64,000 nucleotides of DNA from Lujinxingia litoralis. Lineage in GTDB: Bacteria > Myxococcota_A > Bradymonadia > Bradymonadales > Bradymonadaceae. The notes under the pieces were generated by a model. It was not told the DNA's origin. It did not search any database and was given only the letters and a program-made list of their open reading frames with translations. Positions 56,642-64,000 of this stretch are shown piece after piece. The stretch is taken from the NCBI RefSeq assembly GCF_003260125.1, contig NZ_QHKO01000003.1, positions 489,615 through 553,614 on the forward strand, read 5' to 3'. The position numbers were made by a program, and so were the translations under genes. Numbering within the stretch: position 1 is the stretch's first letter; each line of letters opens with the position of its first letter.

Positions 56642-57727
56642 TCAACGCACGATGGCGGCGACCACTTCCTCGCCGGCCAACGCGCAGGGCGTAGGCCGGT
56701 CGTGGGCGTCGCGCAGGTTGAGCCGGGTGGTGGGCAAGCGCACGGTGAGCAGGTCGCCAAAGAAGGGGAGCGCGCGGGCGCTCTGAGCGACGCAGACGCC
56801 GAGCCAGCGGGTGAGCACGTCTTCGATCGGAGAGGGCTCCAGCGCCAGATGCTCGGCCATGGCCAGGCTCAGGTTGAGGTGGAGAGGGTCTTCGCGCTCA
56901 TCGAACTCAAAGAGCTCGTCGGGCCAGTCGCGCCAGAGCACCAGGGGGCCCAGGCGCTCGGTGTCGAGCCCATGGCGAGCGAGCACGTGGCGACGCAGGT
57001 TGGCGTAGACGTCGTCGAGCAGCTCCGCGGCCAGGAGCCCGGCGCGGTCCCCGGGCGCCGGCAGGCGCCAGTCCTCGGGCAGGGTCATCGGGCTGCCCGG
57101 CGGCTCCTCGGCCTGCAGGTCGAGATCGACGCGGAAGTAATCGTCGATGCGCGCGCGCCAGGCGCGTTGCTGGCGCTGGCCCACCCAGGATTGCACCCCG
57201 AAGATGCCCTGGGTGGCGTCGTGATCGATGCGCAGCCAACGCCCCTGACCGATGTGGTTGACGAACTCCTCGTGGTCCATGCGCCCGTCGTCTTCGCCGC
57301 CGTAGTCCACGATCGACCAGGGCAGTGAGGTCAGCGTGTGGCGCAGTCGGGGGACCAGCAGGGGCTGGAGCGTGCGGCTGGTGGCCGCCGAGAAGTCGTC
57401 CGGGCGGAAGAGGATGAGCCAGTCGTCGACGTTCTCAAAGGGGAAGAGCATGGCCGCATCAAGCCAGGTGGCCCGACGCTCCCGATCAAAGAGCCAGACC
57501 TCTTGCTCGGGCGTCTCCAGGCGCTGGGAGCCCCGGGCCAGCGAGCGGGCGGGGAAGATGCGCTGCTCGGCCAGCCCCAAAACCGGCAGAATCAGGCGCT
57601 CGTAGGCGCTTTTCTGCTCGGAGAGCGCTTGCACAAAGGCCTCGGCGAAGGTGTCCGCCGTGGGGGAGAAGCAGCGCTCCGAGAGCACCTGACCCAGGAG
57701 CTCGAGCGCATCAGGAGGAGAGACCAT
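56642..57727 (-). CDS. Hypothetical protein
   Basis: 361 residues, soluble, without signal or membrane segments. Two blocks: residues ~1-200 with a conserved-looking core WLILFRPDDFSAATSRTLQPLL and DYGGEDDGRMDHEEFVNHIG, and ~200-361 helical with Arg- and Leu-rich segments. I do not recognise a family. It lies 12 bases after the TPR gene and before the small helical gene, so it is likely co-transcribed with recO. Confidence 0.7.
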   Translation of the reverse strand: MVSPPDALELLGQVLSERCFSPTADTFAEAFVQALSEQKSAYERLILPVLGLAEQRIFPARSLARGSQRLETPEQEVWLFDRERRATWLDAAMLFPFENVDDWLILFRPDDFSAATSRTLQPLLVPRLRHTLTSLPWSIVDYGGEDDGRMDHEEFVNHIGQGRWLRIDHDATQGIFGVQSWVGQRQQRAWRARIDDYFRVDLDLQAEEPPGSPMTLPEDWRLPAPGDRAGLLAAELLDDVYANLRRHVLARHGLDTERLGPLVLWRDWPDELFEFDEREDPLHLNLSLAMAEHLALEPSPIEDVLTRWLGVCVAQSARALPFFGDLLTVRLPTTRLNLRDAHDRPTPCALAGEEVVAAIVR

Positions 57728-57739
57728 CAGTCGTGCGCG

Positions 57740-58549
57740 TTAGAAGCGCCCCCCGAGTATCGCGCCGGCGCTCCGGCCGGTGAACATCGGGGCGATGTGC
57801 AGTGCTCCGGCGTCGGGCTCTGAGGCGCGTGGGTTCAAGAAGAGCATCGTGGCGCCGGCGGCGCCCAGTGCCACGCCGCCGGCCAGAAAGGCCACGGTCA
57901 GGGTCTGGTGGGTACGAAGCTGGCTTACATCATCGTTGCGGCTTTGCGCGCCGGCGTACACCGGGTGTGCGGTGCCTTCGGTGCGGCTCACTTCGAGTCG
58001 CTCCAGGGTGTCGTCGATCAGCAGACCGCTGCCAAAGAGCGCACTCGCCGCCAGCGCCACGCCGCCGGCGCCGACCAGCGACCAGGCCATCACGTTGGAT
58101 GCGGGCTCGGCAGCCTCGGGAGGGGCCGCCAGCGGCGCCGGGGCCGGGGCCGGGGTGGCTTCGGGGGCAGCGTCGCGCTCGGCGATGGCCGCTTCGAGCT
58201 GCCCGCGCAGCTCGGGCAGGTCCTCAAAACGCCCGTCCTGCGCCATCGTTTCGGCGTAGATGTCGAGCATGCGCAGCGCCTCATCGAGCTTACCCATCCC
58301 CTGGTAGGCCAGGATCTGGTTGTAGCGGTAGATAAGGTTCGGATCGTGGGCAAAGGCCTGCTCCAAAAGGTCGACGGCGCGGCCGAAACGCCCCTGGCTG
58401 TAGGCCTCGCTGGCCTCCTGATAGAAGGCGGTGGCGCGCTCGTGGGCATCGTCCTGAGCAAAGGCTGCCGTCGGAGCGAAGAGCAGGCTGGTGGTCAGCA
58501 GCAGGGCCAGAAGGCGATGTCGAGGAGCAAAGAGAGTCATGGCAATCAT
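57740..58549 (-). CDS. Exported TPR protein with C-terminal membrane segments
   Basis: 269 residues. Sec signal peptide (to AAFAQ), two to three TPR-like repeats (~32-110: ATAFYQEASEAYSQGRFGRAVDL, IYRYNQILAYQGMGKLDEAL), a Pro/Ala spacer, then two hydrophobic segments (~150-175, ~210-235). This plan is shared with the PEGA protein at 6372-7508 and with many delta-proteobacterial envelope proteins. It probably binds other envelope proteins. ATG 58549; ATG 58540 is also possible. First gene of the recO run. Confidence 0.75.
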   Translation of the reverse strand: MIAMTLFAPRHRLLALLLTTSLLFAPTAAFAQDDAHERATAFYQEASEAYSQGRFGRAVDLLEQAFAHDPNLIYRYNQILAYQGMGKLDEALRMLDIYAETMAQDGRFEDLPELRGQLEAAIAERDAAPEATPAPAPAPLAAPPEAAEPASNVMAWSLVGAGGVALAASALFGSGLLIDDTLERLEVSRTEGTAHPVYAGAQSRNDDVSQLRTHQTLTVAFLAGGVALGAAGATMLFLNPRASEPDAGALHIAPMFTGRSAGAILGGRF

Positions 58550-58764
58550 CGCTTATCACCCGGGGAAGAGGTCATCAAGAAGGCGCTGCACGCACGACGT
58601 GTCTGCGCACGCATTAACACCATCACCGCAGCCGGCAACGCGGCGTCGGCGCGCAAATGGAGCAATCCAGAGACGATTCATGGCAGGTCCCTCCCAGGGC
58701 ATAGAACAGGCGTTCGTCGAATCAATGCCTCGAACTCTAGCCCTTACGCCCCGGCGAGTCTACC

Positions 58765-58803
58765 GGGGGGCTCGGGGGGGCAAAGGGAGGGGGGGAGGGG
58801 GGA
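58765..58803 (+). other. G-tract cluster (possible G-quadruplex)
   Basis: Six- and seven-base runs of G separated by short spacers (GGGGGG-CTC-GGGGGGG-CAAA-GGG-A-GGGGGGG-A-GGGGGG). Any four tracts could fold as a quadruplex on the + strand. Confidence 0.7.
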
Positions 58804-58941
58804 GCGCCCTGAGTGCGCTCGGGTTGAGCCCGAGCCCGAGCCCCACCAGCCCTCCCCACCCACACGCTTCGCCCCGCCCGAGCTTCGCCGAGCCTTCCGA
58901 CCCAGACCGCCCCTGCCCCCCGGGCGGTCCGCCCCCCTCCC

Positions 58942-59100
58942 CTGCCAGACACCCTCTGGCCCGACAGGGGGTCCAACCCCCTCCTCTGCCAGACACCCTC
59001 TGGCATCGGAGCCTTATTAAGCCTCCGGGACCAGAGGCCCTCTGGCATCGGAGCCTTAGTAAGCCTCCAGGACCAGAGAGCCTCTGTCGCCGGAGGGGGT
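58942..59100. repeat. Palindromic 42-bp tandem repeats
   Basis: Two 42-bp units (58996-59037 and 59038-59079, two mismatches) each open with CCCTCTGG and close with CCAGAGG or CCAGAGA, so each folds on itself, with CGGAG/CTCCG inside. A shorter palindrome GCCAGACACCCTCTGGC occurs twice before them (58944-58960 and 58988-59004), and a degraded third unit follows. Confidence 0.85.
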
Positions 59101-59141
59101 TCACCCCCCTGCGAGGTCGAGCCACCTCCGAGCCCGCGCAC

Positions 59142-59172
59142 AAAAAAGCCCCCCGCACAGCGGCGAGGGGCT
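59142..59172 (-). terminator. Intrinsic terminator of the 59223 gene
   Basis: AGCCCC/GGGGCT stem with an inner CCG/CGG pair. On the minus strand it ends in TTTTTT. It lies 50 bases after the stop of the gene at 59223. Confidence 0.85.
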
Positions 59173-59222
59173 ATTCGTTCGTGCAGGCATTTATGCGTTC
59201 ACTCGCTTACGCATGTTTGCCC

Positions 59223-60056
59223 TTATGCCACAACAGGCGGCGGCGCATCGGCCTCCTCCGTCGAGAGCTCGCCAGCGTCCTGCTCTTCACCCGTCTCCGG
59301 GTTCACATCGCCGATGGCACGACGACGACGTTGGGCGTCGAGCACCCGGGCCTGCTGCTCGCGCAGCGGCGCCAGAATATGCTCCCGCGTCTCCATCGCC
59401 GCCACGTCGTCCAGATCCACAAAGTTCGCCAGCACCATGATCGCCACAAGACACGTGGCCTCATGCAGCTCCTCGCGCCGGGCCATGACCTGATCCCAGG
59501 TCGTGCGCTCGGTCTTCTGGCGACGCAGCTCCTCCGCAAAATCCGCCACTCGCCCGCGGAAACGCGCGACATCACCCTCCAGCCCCACCCGCGCCACGTC
59601 ATCCCGCAACGCTCCGCCGAACTCGGCGATCATGGCCTCCATCACGCCCAGCTGATCCTCGAAGCTCAACCGAATCACGTCAGCTACCCCGCGCCGAAAG
59701 AGCGTTTGCTCGATCCGCGCCGCCGCCTCACTCACCTCCGAGCTCGCGCTCCGCGAGCGAATCGCCACAAAATCACGCAGGTCGGTGATCATCACATCGA
59801 GCTCCCGATCGATCACCACCGCCTCGCCGCGGGCCTGCGAGACGCCCTCTTTATGCTGGTTGTACGCCAGCTCGGCGGCCAGCGCCCCGCGCCCCAGCTT
59901 GAGCGCGCGCTCGATCTGGGCGCGAAGCGCGTCCTTCTGCCCCTGGCTCAGGCCCTGGCACCCGGCCACCCGCTCGGCCACCTGCTCCAGCCCGAAGACA
60001 TGGCGCCCGGCGCCCATCCGACGAAAATTCACATCACTCGACACGACTCCCTTCAT
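59223..60056 (-). CDS. Hypothetical helical protein
   Basis: 277 residues from ATG 60056, after GAGAGG; a GTG codon directly before it is also in frame. Helix-rich and charged, with an extended four-helix look: QGQKDALRAQIERALKLGRGAL, then VVIDRELDVMITDLRDFVAIR, then EELRRQKTERTTWDQVMARR. No signal or membrane segment. C-terminal tail of acidic/Pro residues. I do not know the family. It is monocistronic with its own terminator. Confidence 0.7.
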   Translation of the reverse strand: MKGVVSSDVNFRRMGAGRHVFGLEQVAERVAGCQGLSQGQKDALRAQIERALKLGRGALAAELAYNQHKEGVSQARGEAVVIDRELDVMITDLRDFVAIRSRSASSEVSEAAARIEQTLFRRGVADVIRLSFEDQLGVMEAMIAEFGGALRDDVARVGLEGDVARFRGRVADFAEELRRQKTERTTWDQVMARREELHEATCLVAIMVLANFVDLDDVAAMETREHILAPLREQQARVLDAQRRRRAIGDVNPETGEEQDAGELSTEEADAPPPVVA

Positions 60057-60288
60057 CACAAACCTCTCTCTTCAAACAGGTTTGTGCCGCCCCGACCGCG
60101 CGCTCAAGCCGAACCCCTCGGCCCGTGCAGGACGACCCATGAATTTCCATTCACCGCCGGGCGCACAGGCACCGAGCGCCCCAGGACGAAACCAGCGGCG
60201 TCGTCAGGGATTCGCGGTAGCGCTGCTACAGCTTCATCCCTGCCTCCTTGCTGGATTTCGCCCTGGATACGCTCGGGTCGGCGGGTTC

Positions 60289-60468
60289 GAGGTCGAGGTC
60301 GAGGTCGAGCCCGAGTTCGAGGTCGAGTACGAGGTCGAGGTCGAGGTCGAGGTCGAGTCCGAGCCCGAGCCCGAGCACGAGCACGAGGTCGAGTACGAGT
60401 ACGAGGTCGAGGTCGAGGTCGAGGTCGAGGTCGAGGTCGAGGTCGAGTACGAGGTCGAGTCCGAGCAC
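60289..60468. repeat. Array of 30 GAGNNC hexamers
   Basis: 180 bases, exactly 30 consecutive hexamers in which GAG and the final C are invariant and the middle pair varies (GT most often, then TA, CC, CA, TT, TC). It lies 5 bases from the terminator hairpin of the first RCC1 gene. Confidence 0.97.
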
Positions 60469-60473
60469 GACGC

Positions 60474-60515
60474 AAAACACCCCACCTCCAGCGTTTGCCG
60501 GGGGTGGGGTGTTTT
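60474..60515 (-). terminator. Terminator hairpin of the first RCC1 gene
   Basis: AAAACACCCCACC pairs with GGTGGGGTGTTTT (13 bp); the minus-strand transcript would end in TTTT. The loop TCCAGCGTTTGCCGG is shared with the other copy at 62710. Confidence 0.9.
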
Positions 60516-60544
60516 TAGATGGGACGCGTTCCCGAAGCCCGAGT

Positions 60545-62344
60545 TTATGGCGTGTAAGGCCAGGCGACGGGGGTGGGGGTGGAGGTCTGGTTGGCCACAG
60601 CCGGGTCGCCCAGCTGCCCGGAGATGTTCAGGCCCCAGCAGCGCATGATACCGCCGGCGATGCCGCAGGTATGCTCACGGCCAGCGGCGATGGCGGTCCA
60701 GTCTTCCCGCGGTGCGGTGATGAGCGTGGGGTCGGCGGTGGATGTGGCATCTGGTGGGAAGGTCAGGTTGAAGCCCAGCCGACCATTGTCAGCACGCCCC
60801 CAACAATAGGCCTCGTTCGCGGCGATGGCGCAGGTGTGCTCGGTGCCAGCGGTGATCTGAGAGAAGCTAAAACCGCTCACCTGGGCTACATCAGGCGCAG
60901 AACTGTGGCCGTTTTGGCCCGAGTCACCATTGCCCCAGCAGTAAGTTCGGTTTTCAGAGCCAACATCCACCACTGCACAGGAATGCGATCCGCCTGCCGC
61001 AATAATCAACGTGGTTGAGCTCGGCGCCCCTGGCGCCCCCTGAACTTTTACAGGCCCTGAGCTCGCCCCCAAAACCCCATCCAACCGCCCATTCGCCGGA
61101 TTCCCCCAACACCACCCATTCGCCCCCTGAGCCGTCACCGCACACGTATGCGCATCGCCGGCGGCGACCGCCACGAAGGTGTCGATCGGCGTCGGGTCAT
61201 CGGGGTTGATGATGACCCTGTGACGTTGGTTGGCGGCGGGGGTGTCGGTGCCGAGTTGTTGGTCGCTGTTTTCGCCCCAACAATAAAGTGCATTTGCACC
61301 GGTCAGTGCGCAGGTATGCTCGGTGCCAGCTGCTACTGAAACCCAGTCGGTATCAGTGCCGATTTGATGCGGGTTAACATAGTTGAGGGTGCTGCCAGAT
61401 GTTGGATCGATCTGTTTCTCATTGTTGCGTCCCCAACACCACAAACTCCCATCCTCCTTAACTCCACAGGTATGCTGCCCACCCGCGCTCACCTGAGTCC
61501 ACACGCCATCACCGGCCACTCGCGTGGGCTGGCTGCGCTGGGTTGTGGAGCCGTCGCCCAGGCGACCGCTGCCGTTATTACCCCAACACCACAACGTGCC
61601 GTCGTCGAGGATGCCGCAGGAGTGCTCGGCGCCGGTGGCCACCTGCGTCCAGGTCGGGGCTTCATACGTGAACGTATAAACCTGCTCCGGCAAACAATGC
61701 TCCGGCTCCAGACCGGTAGCGCAGGCGTTGACTGTGATGACCACCTCGGCCACGCCCGCCGGGAAGGCCAGCCCCTCACACTCCAGCGTGTCGCCCCCGC
61801 CGTCGGTGCAGGTCGTGGAGGTCGTGATCGTGCAGTCCTCGCGGGTGCAAAAACTCTCAAGCTCGGGCGGGTGACTAAAGGTATGATCGCCCGTCGCAAA
61901 CCCCTGCAGCTCGGCATCAAAGGCGTAGCGCACATCGAAGGTTTTTGAGGCGCTCGTGCTTTGCTCGTCGAGGGAGGTGTTGACGGTGAGCGTCCAGCTG
62001 CCCTCGGCGTTGAGCTCGTTGGTGGTGAGCTCGATCGACTCGGCGCACTCAACAGGCGTCACTACCTCGCCGCCTTCAAAGCTCAGGGTGCAGGCATCCA
62101 GGGTGCAGCCCTGGGGGGCGCATTCGACGCCAAACGTCACGCTCCCGGTGTCGGGATCGAGAATGAAAGGCCCCTCCTCGCCAGAGATCTCCAGGGTGAG
62201 TTCGGGGGGGAGGTCGGTGTCGGTATCGGGATCAGCGTCGGCGTCGGGGGTGATGTCGGTGTCTTTGGGCGTCGCGACGCCGTCGCCGCCGCAGCCCACG
62301 GCGAGTAAGGTGAGTGCAATAAAGACCACACGAAAGTACGACAT
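60545..62344 (-). CDS. RCC1-repeat lipoprotein (complete)
   Basis: 599 residues. Signal peptide with lipobox (AVGCGG), an Asp/Thr-rich linker, an Ig-like beta region (~45-230) with many paired cysteines, then about six RCC1 blades (~235-595). Each blade has the consensus AxGxxHTCxxxxxGxxxCWGxNxxGQLG; instances are GAEHSCGILDDGTLWCWGNN and GGQHTCGVKEDGSLWCWGRN. Blades form a seven-bladed propeller in eukaryotic RCC1. Secreted bacterial relatives are common in myxobacteria and likely bind other macromolecules. It has a close tandem paralogue immediately upstream (62782-64000). Confidence 0.93.
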   Translation of the reverse strand: MSYFRVVFIALTLLAVGCGGDGVATPKDTDITPDADADPDTDTDLPPELTLEISGEEGPFILDPDTGSVTFGVECAPQGCTLDACTLSFEGGEVVTPVECAESIELTTNELNAEGSWTLTVNTSLDEQSTSASKTFDVRYAFDAELQGFATGDHTFSHPPELESFCTREDCTITTSTTCTDGGGDTLECEGLAFPAGVAEVVITVNACATGLEPEHCLPEQVYTFTYEAPTWTQVATGAEHSCGILDDGTLWCWGNNGSGRLGDGSTTQRSQPTRVAGDGVWTQVSAGGQHTCGVKEDGSLWCWGRNNEKQIDPTSGSTLNYVNPHQIGTDTDWVSVAAGTEHTCALTGANALYCWGENSDQQLGTDTPAANQRHRVIINPDDPTPIDTFVAVAAGDAHTCAVTAQGANGWCWGNPANGRLDGVLGASSGPVKVQGAPGAPSSTTLIIAAGGSHSCAVVDVGSENRTYCWGNGDSGQNGHSSAPDVAQVSGFSFSQITAGTEHTCAIAANEAYCWGRADNGRLGFNLTFPPDATSTADPTLITAPREDWTAIAAGREHTCGIAGGIMRCWGLNISGQLGDPAVANQTSTPTPVAWPYTP

Positions 62345-62424
62345 GGCAGGGCCCTCCCGGTGCTGTGTCAGGTTGATATGAAGAGCCCCAGACTTAGCCC
62401 GGATGGCCGCTGCGGGGCAAGCCC

Positions 62425-62479
62425 ATCATGAAACCACCCCACCGCCAGCGTTTGCCGGGGGGTGGGGTGGTTTCATGAT
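62425..62479. repeat. Long hairpin with 19-bp perfect stem
   Basis: ATCATGAAACCACCCCACC pairs completely with GGTGGGGTGGTTTCATGAT. The loop contains CCAGCGTTTGCCGG, the same core as in the two terminators at 60474 and 62710, so it is a third relative of that element. Confidence 0.9.
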
Positions 62480-62494
62480 AGAGCAAATTGCCCC

Positions 62495-62704
62495 GAGCAC
62501 GAGCACGAGCACGAGGTCGAGTACGAGGTCGAGGTCGAGTACGAGCACGAGCACGAGGTCGAGGTCGAGGTCGAGGTCGAGCCCGAGTACGAGTACGAGC
62601 ACGAGTTCGAGGTCGAGGTCGAGCCCGAGTACGAGTACGAGTTCGAGGTCGAGGTCGAGTTCGAGTACGAGGTCGAGGTCGAGCCCGAGTACGAGTACGA
62701 GCCC
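62495..62704. repeat. Array of 35 GAGNNC hexamers
   Basis: 210 bases, exactly 35 hexamers with invariant GAG and C. Middle pairs are GT, TA, CA, CC and TT. It is bordered by the 19-bp hairpin on the left and the second terminator on the right. Confidence 0.97.
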
Positions 62705-62709
62705 GACGC

Positions 62710-62751
62710 AAAACACCCCACCTCCAGCGTTTGCCGGGGGTGGGGTGTTTT
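62710..62751 (-). terminator. Terminator hairpin of the second RCC1 gene
   Basis: The same 13-bp stem as at 60474 (AAAACACCCCACC with GGTGGGGTGTTTT) and the same loop, with TTTT at the minus-strand end. Confidence 0.9.
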
Positions 62752-62781
62752 AATGATCGGACGTGTTACCGAAGCCCGAGT

Positions 62782-64000
62782 TTATGGCGTGTAAGGCCAG
62801 GCGACGGGGGTGGGGGTGGCACCGCCGGCGGCGGGGTTGCCCAGCTGCCCAATGTTGTTTCGCCCCCAGCAGTACATGGTGTCATCAGCAATACCGCAGG
62901 AGTGCTCACTACCGGCAGCGATGCCAGACCAGCCAATCAATTCACCACTGACTTCGGTGGGTGTGGTGTTTGTGCTTTGGCTGTGACCGAGGCGTCCTTC
63001 ACTCGCACGTCCCCAGCAATATGCAGTTTCATCGGCGATTGCGCAGGTGTGTTCAGCGCCAGTGGTGATATCGTTTATGTTGGATACATTCAGTATTTCG
63101 CGAACTAATGGAGGGCTGCTGTGTCCCACTTGTCCCGAACCACCATTTGTACCACTTCCCCAGCAGTAAGTTCCCGGATTAAAGCTACCGGAAACAATCG
63201 CACAAGAATGGGTTCCACCCGTCGCGATAAAATCGGTGCTAGAACCAATGCGGGAAACTGGACTGCCGACAGCCCTGGGGGCACTATCCCCCGTCGGCTC
63301 CCCATCCAACTGCCCATCCGTGGGATCGCCCCAACACCACCCATTCGCCCCCTGAGCCGTCACCGCGCAGGTATGCGCATCGCCGGCGGCGACGGCCACG
63401 AAGGTGTCGATGGTGGTGCCGCCGCTGGTGATTTCCACGCGAGTGCGGTCGTCGACGGGGGTGCCGGTGCCGAGTTGTTGGTCGCTGTTTTCACCCCAAC
63501 AATAGAGGGTGTTTCCATCGGTCAGTGCGCAGGTATGTTCGGCGCCAGCCGCTACTGAAACCCAGTTGGCATCAGTGCCGACTTGATGCGGGTTGGCGTA
63601 GTTGAGGGCGCTGCCAGATGTTGGATCGACCTGTTTCTCATTGTTGCGCCCCCAACACCACAAACTCCCATCCTCTTTAATCCCACAGGTATGCTGCCCA
63701 CCCGCGCTCACCTGAGCCCACACGCCATCACCAGCCACTCGCGTGGGCTGGCTGCGCTGGGTTGTGGAGCCGTCGCCCAGGCGACCGCTGCCGTTATTAC
63801 CCCAACACCACAACGTGCCGTCGTCGAGGATGCCGCAGGAGTGCTCGGCGCCGGTGGCCACCTGCGTCCAGGTCGGGGTTTCATACGTGAACGTATAAAC
63901 CTGCTCCGGCAAACAATGCTCCGGCTCCAGCTCGCCGGCGCAGGCGTTGAGCGTGATGACCACCTCGGCCTCACCTTCGGGGAAGGCCAGCCCCTCACAG
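62782..64000 (-). CDS. RCC1-repeat lipoprotein paralogue (5' end outside window)
   Basis: The frame is open to the window edge, so only the C-terminal ~406 residues are visible. They start inside the cysteine-rich beta domain (CEGLAFPEGEAEVVITLNACAG) and continue into RCC1 blades with the same CWG motifs and a nearly identical last residues (TPVAWPYTP). Large parts are identical to the gene at 60545-62344 at DNA level, especially the first blades; the differences cluster in the later blades. Tandem duplication, including the downstream hairpin and hexamer array, is evident. The missing part should contain the signal peptide. Confidence 0.92.
   Translation of the reverse strand, partial: CEGLAFPEGEAEVVITLNACAGELEPEHCLPEQVYTFTYETPTWTQVATGAEHSCGILDDGTLWCWGNNGSGRLGDGSTTQRSQPTRVAGDGVWAQVSAGGQHTCGIKEDGSLWCWGRNNEKQVDPTSGSALNYANPHQVGTDANWVSVAAGAEHTCALTDGNTLYCWGENSDQQLGTGTPVDDRTRVEITSGGTTIDTFVAVAAGDAHTCAVTAQGANGWCWGDPTDGQLDGEPTGDSAPRAVGSPVSRIGSSTDFIATGGTHSCAIVSGSFNPGTYCWGSGTNGGSGQVGHSSPPLVREILNVSNINDITTGAEHTCAIADETAYCWGRASEGRLGHSQSTNTTPTEVSGELIGWSGIAAGSEHSCGIADDTMYCWGRNNIGQLGNPAAGGATPTPVAWPYTP

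Larger units (their letters stand above)
58550..59222. other. Non-coding region rich in G-tracts and palindromic repeats
   Basis: 673 bases without a supported gene. It contains the G-tracts (58765-58803), the palindromic repeats (58942-59100) and the terminator of the next minus gene. A long open frame on + runs through but has repeat-driven composition and is not credible. Confidence 0.6.
60057..60544. other. Intergenic region holding a hexamer array
   Basis: 488 bases between the helical gene and the first RCC1 gene. The part 60057-60288 must contain the promoter of the minus-strand helical gene, but no clear one is seen. The rest is the GAGNNC array and the terminator hairpin, listed separately. 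Confidence 0.6.
62345..62781. other. Intergenic region between tandem RCC1 genes
   Basis: 437 bases occupied almost wholly by a 19-bp-stem hairpin, the 35-hexamer array and a terminator. The short piece 62345-62424 next to the first RCC1 gene must hold its promoter or be read through; no clear promoter is visible. Confidence 0.65.

Noticed and set aside
60289..60468. Coding sequence for a Glu-Val/Glu-Tyr repeat protein
   Set aside because: All frames are open only because of the hexamer; no start, ribosome site or continuing protein sequence.
58491..60518. 675-codon open frame on + through repeats and opposite the helical gene
   Set aside because: Composition follows the repeats (EV/RG dipeptides, Pro/Ser/Arg runs), no start signal, antisense to a better gene.

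Overview
The window is a GC-rich bacterial chromosome segment with Gram-negative traits: many lipoproteins with a clear lipobox, an outer-membrane-type beta-barrel protein, an FtsEX/EnvC-type module and a cbb3 oxidase with CcoN and CcoO fused. CcoNO fusion, a -24/-12 (sigma-54 type) promoter, PEGA/TPR surface proteins and RCC1-repeat lipoproteins suggest a predatory or myxobacteria-like lineage (Myxococcota or former Deltaproteobacteria, possibly Bradymonadales). This assignment is inference from gene content; there is no 16S gene here.

Layout. 1-8.4 kb: the 3' part of rpoC with its terminator, a membrane protein, mtnC, small lipoproteins, a degenerate class II glutamine amidotransferase, a PEGA protein and murI. 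8.6-16.7 kb, all on +: a large GIDE-GIDE-LemA membrane fusion, a conserved hypothetical, an FtsE-FtsX-EnvC-like trio whose ATPase has lost hydrolysis residues and whose M23 domain has lost zinc ligands, then two glycosyltransferases. 16.7-19.8 kb: an isochorismatase-family hydrolase and an L,D-transpeptidase lipoprotein. 19.8-28.2 kb: tRNA-Arg(CCG) beside an integrase relic, then a looser accessory-looking stretch with a Rieske/FAD reductase, a SEC-C protein, an esterase, a TrhA/hemolysin III protein, hypotheticals and a translocator-like/SycD-like pair.

28.2-37.1 kb is a complete cbb3 oxidase locus reading leftward, ccoNO-ccoQ-ccoP-ccoG-ccoH-ccoI-ccoS, tightly coupled by start/stop overlaps. 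A divergent SafE-like membrane protein lies across a regulatory region holding a Rex-like palindrome. 37.2-46.2 kb carries a PNPOx-fold protein, 3-methyladenine glycosylase, an acidic tail-anchored protein, a HEAT-repeat membrane protein, an SDR, a CPA2 antiporter with a universal-stress tail, and a large helical protein.

46.2-54 kb: four DnaA-box-like 9-mers and a sigma-54 promoter before a lipoprotein, a 41-bp tandem repeat array, then three secreted or outer-membrane genes and a 5'-nucleotidase. 54-60 kb: desaturase, recO and hypotheticals reading leftward, then a repeat-rich non-coding stretch. 60-64 kb: two tandem RCC1-repeat lipoproteins, each followed by a near-identical hairpin and an array of GAGNNC hexamers.

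The best candidates for something undescribed are the catalytically degenerate FtsEX-like module, the translocator/chaperone-like pair behind a tRNA/integrase scar, and the hairpin-plus-hexamer cassettes tied to the RCC1 lipoproteins.
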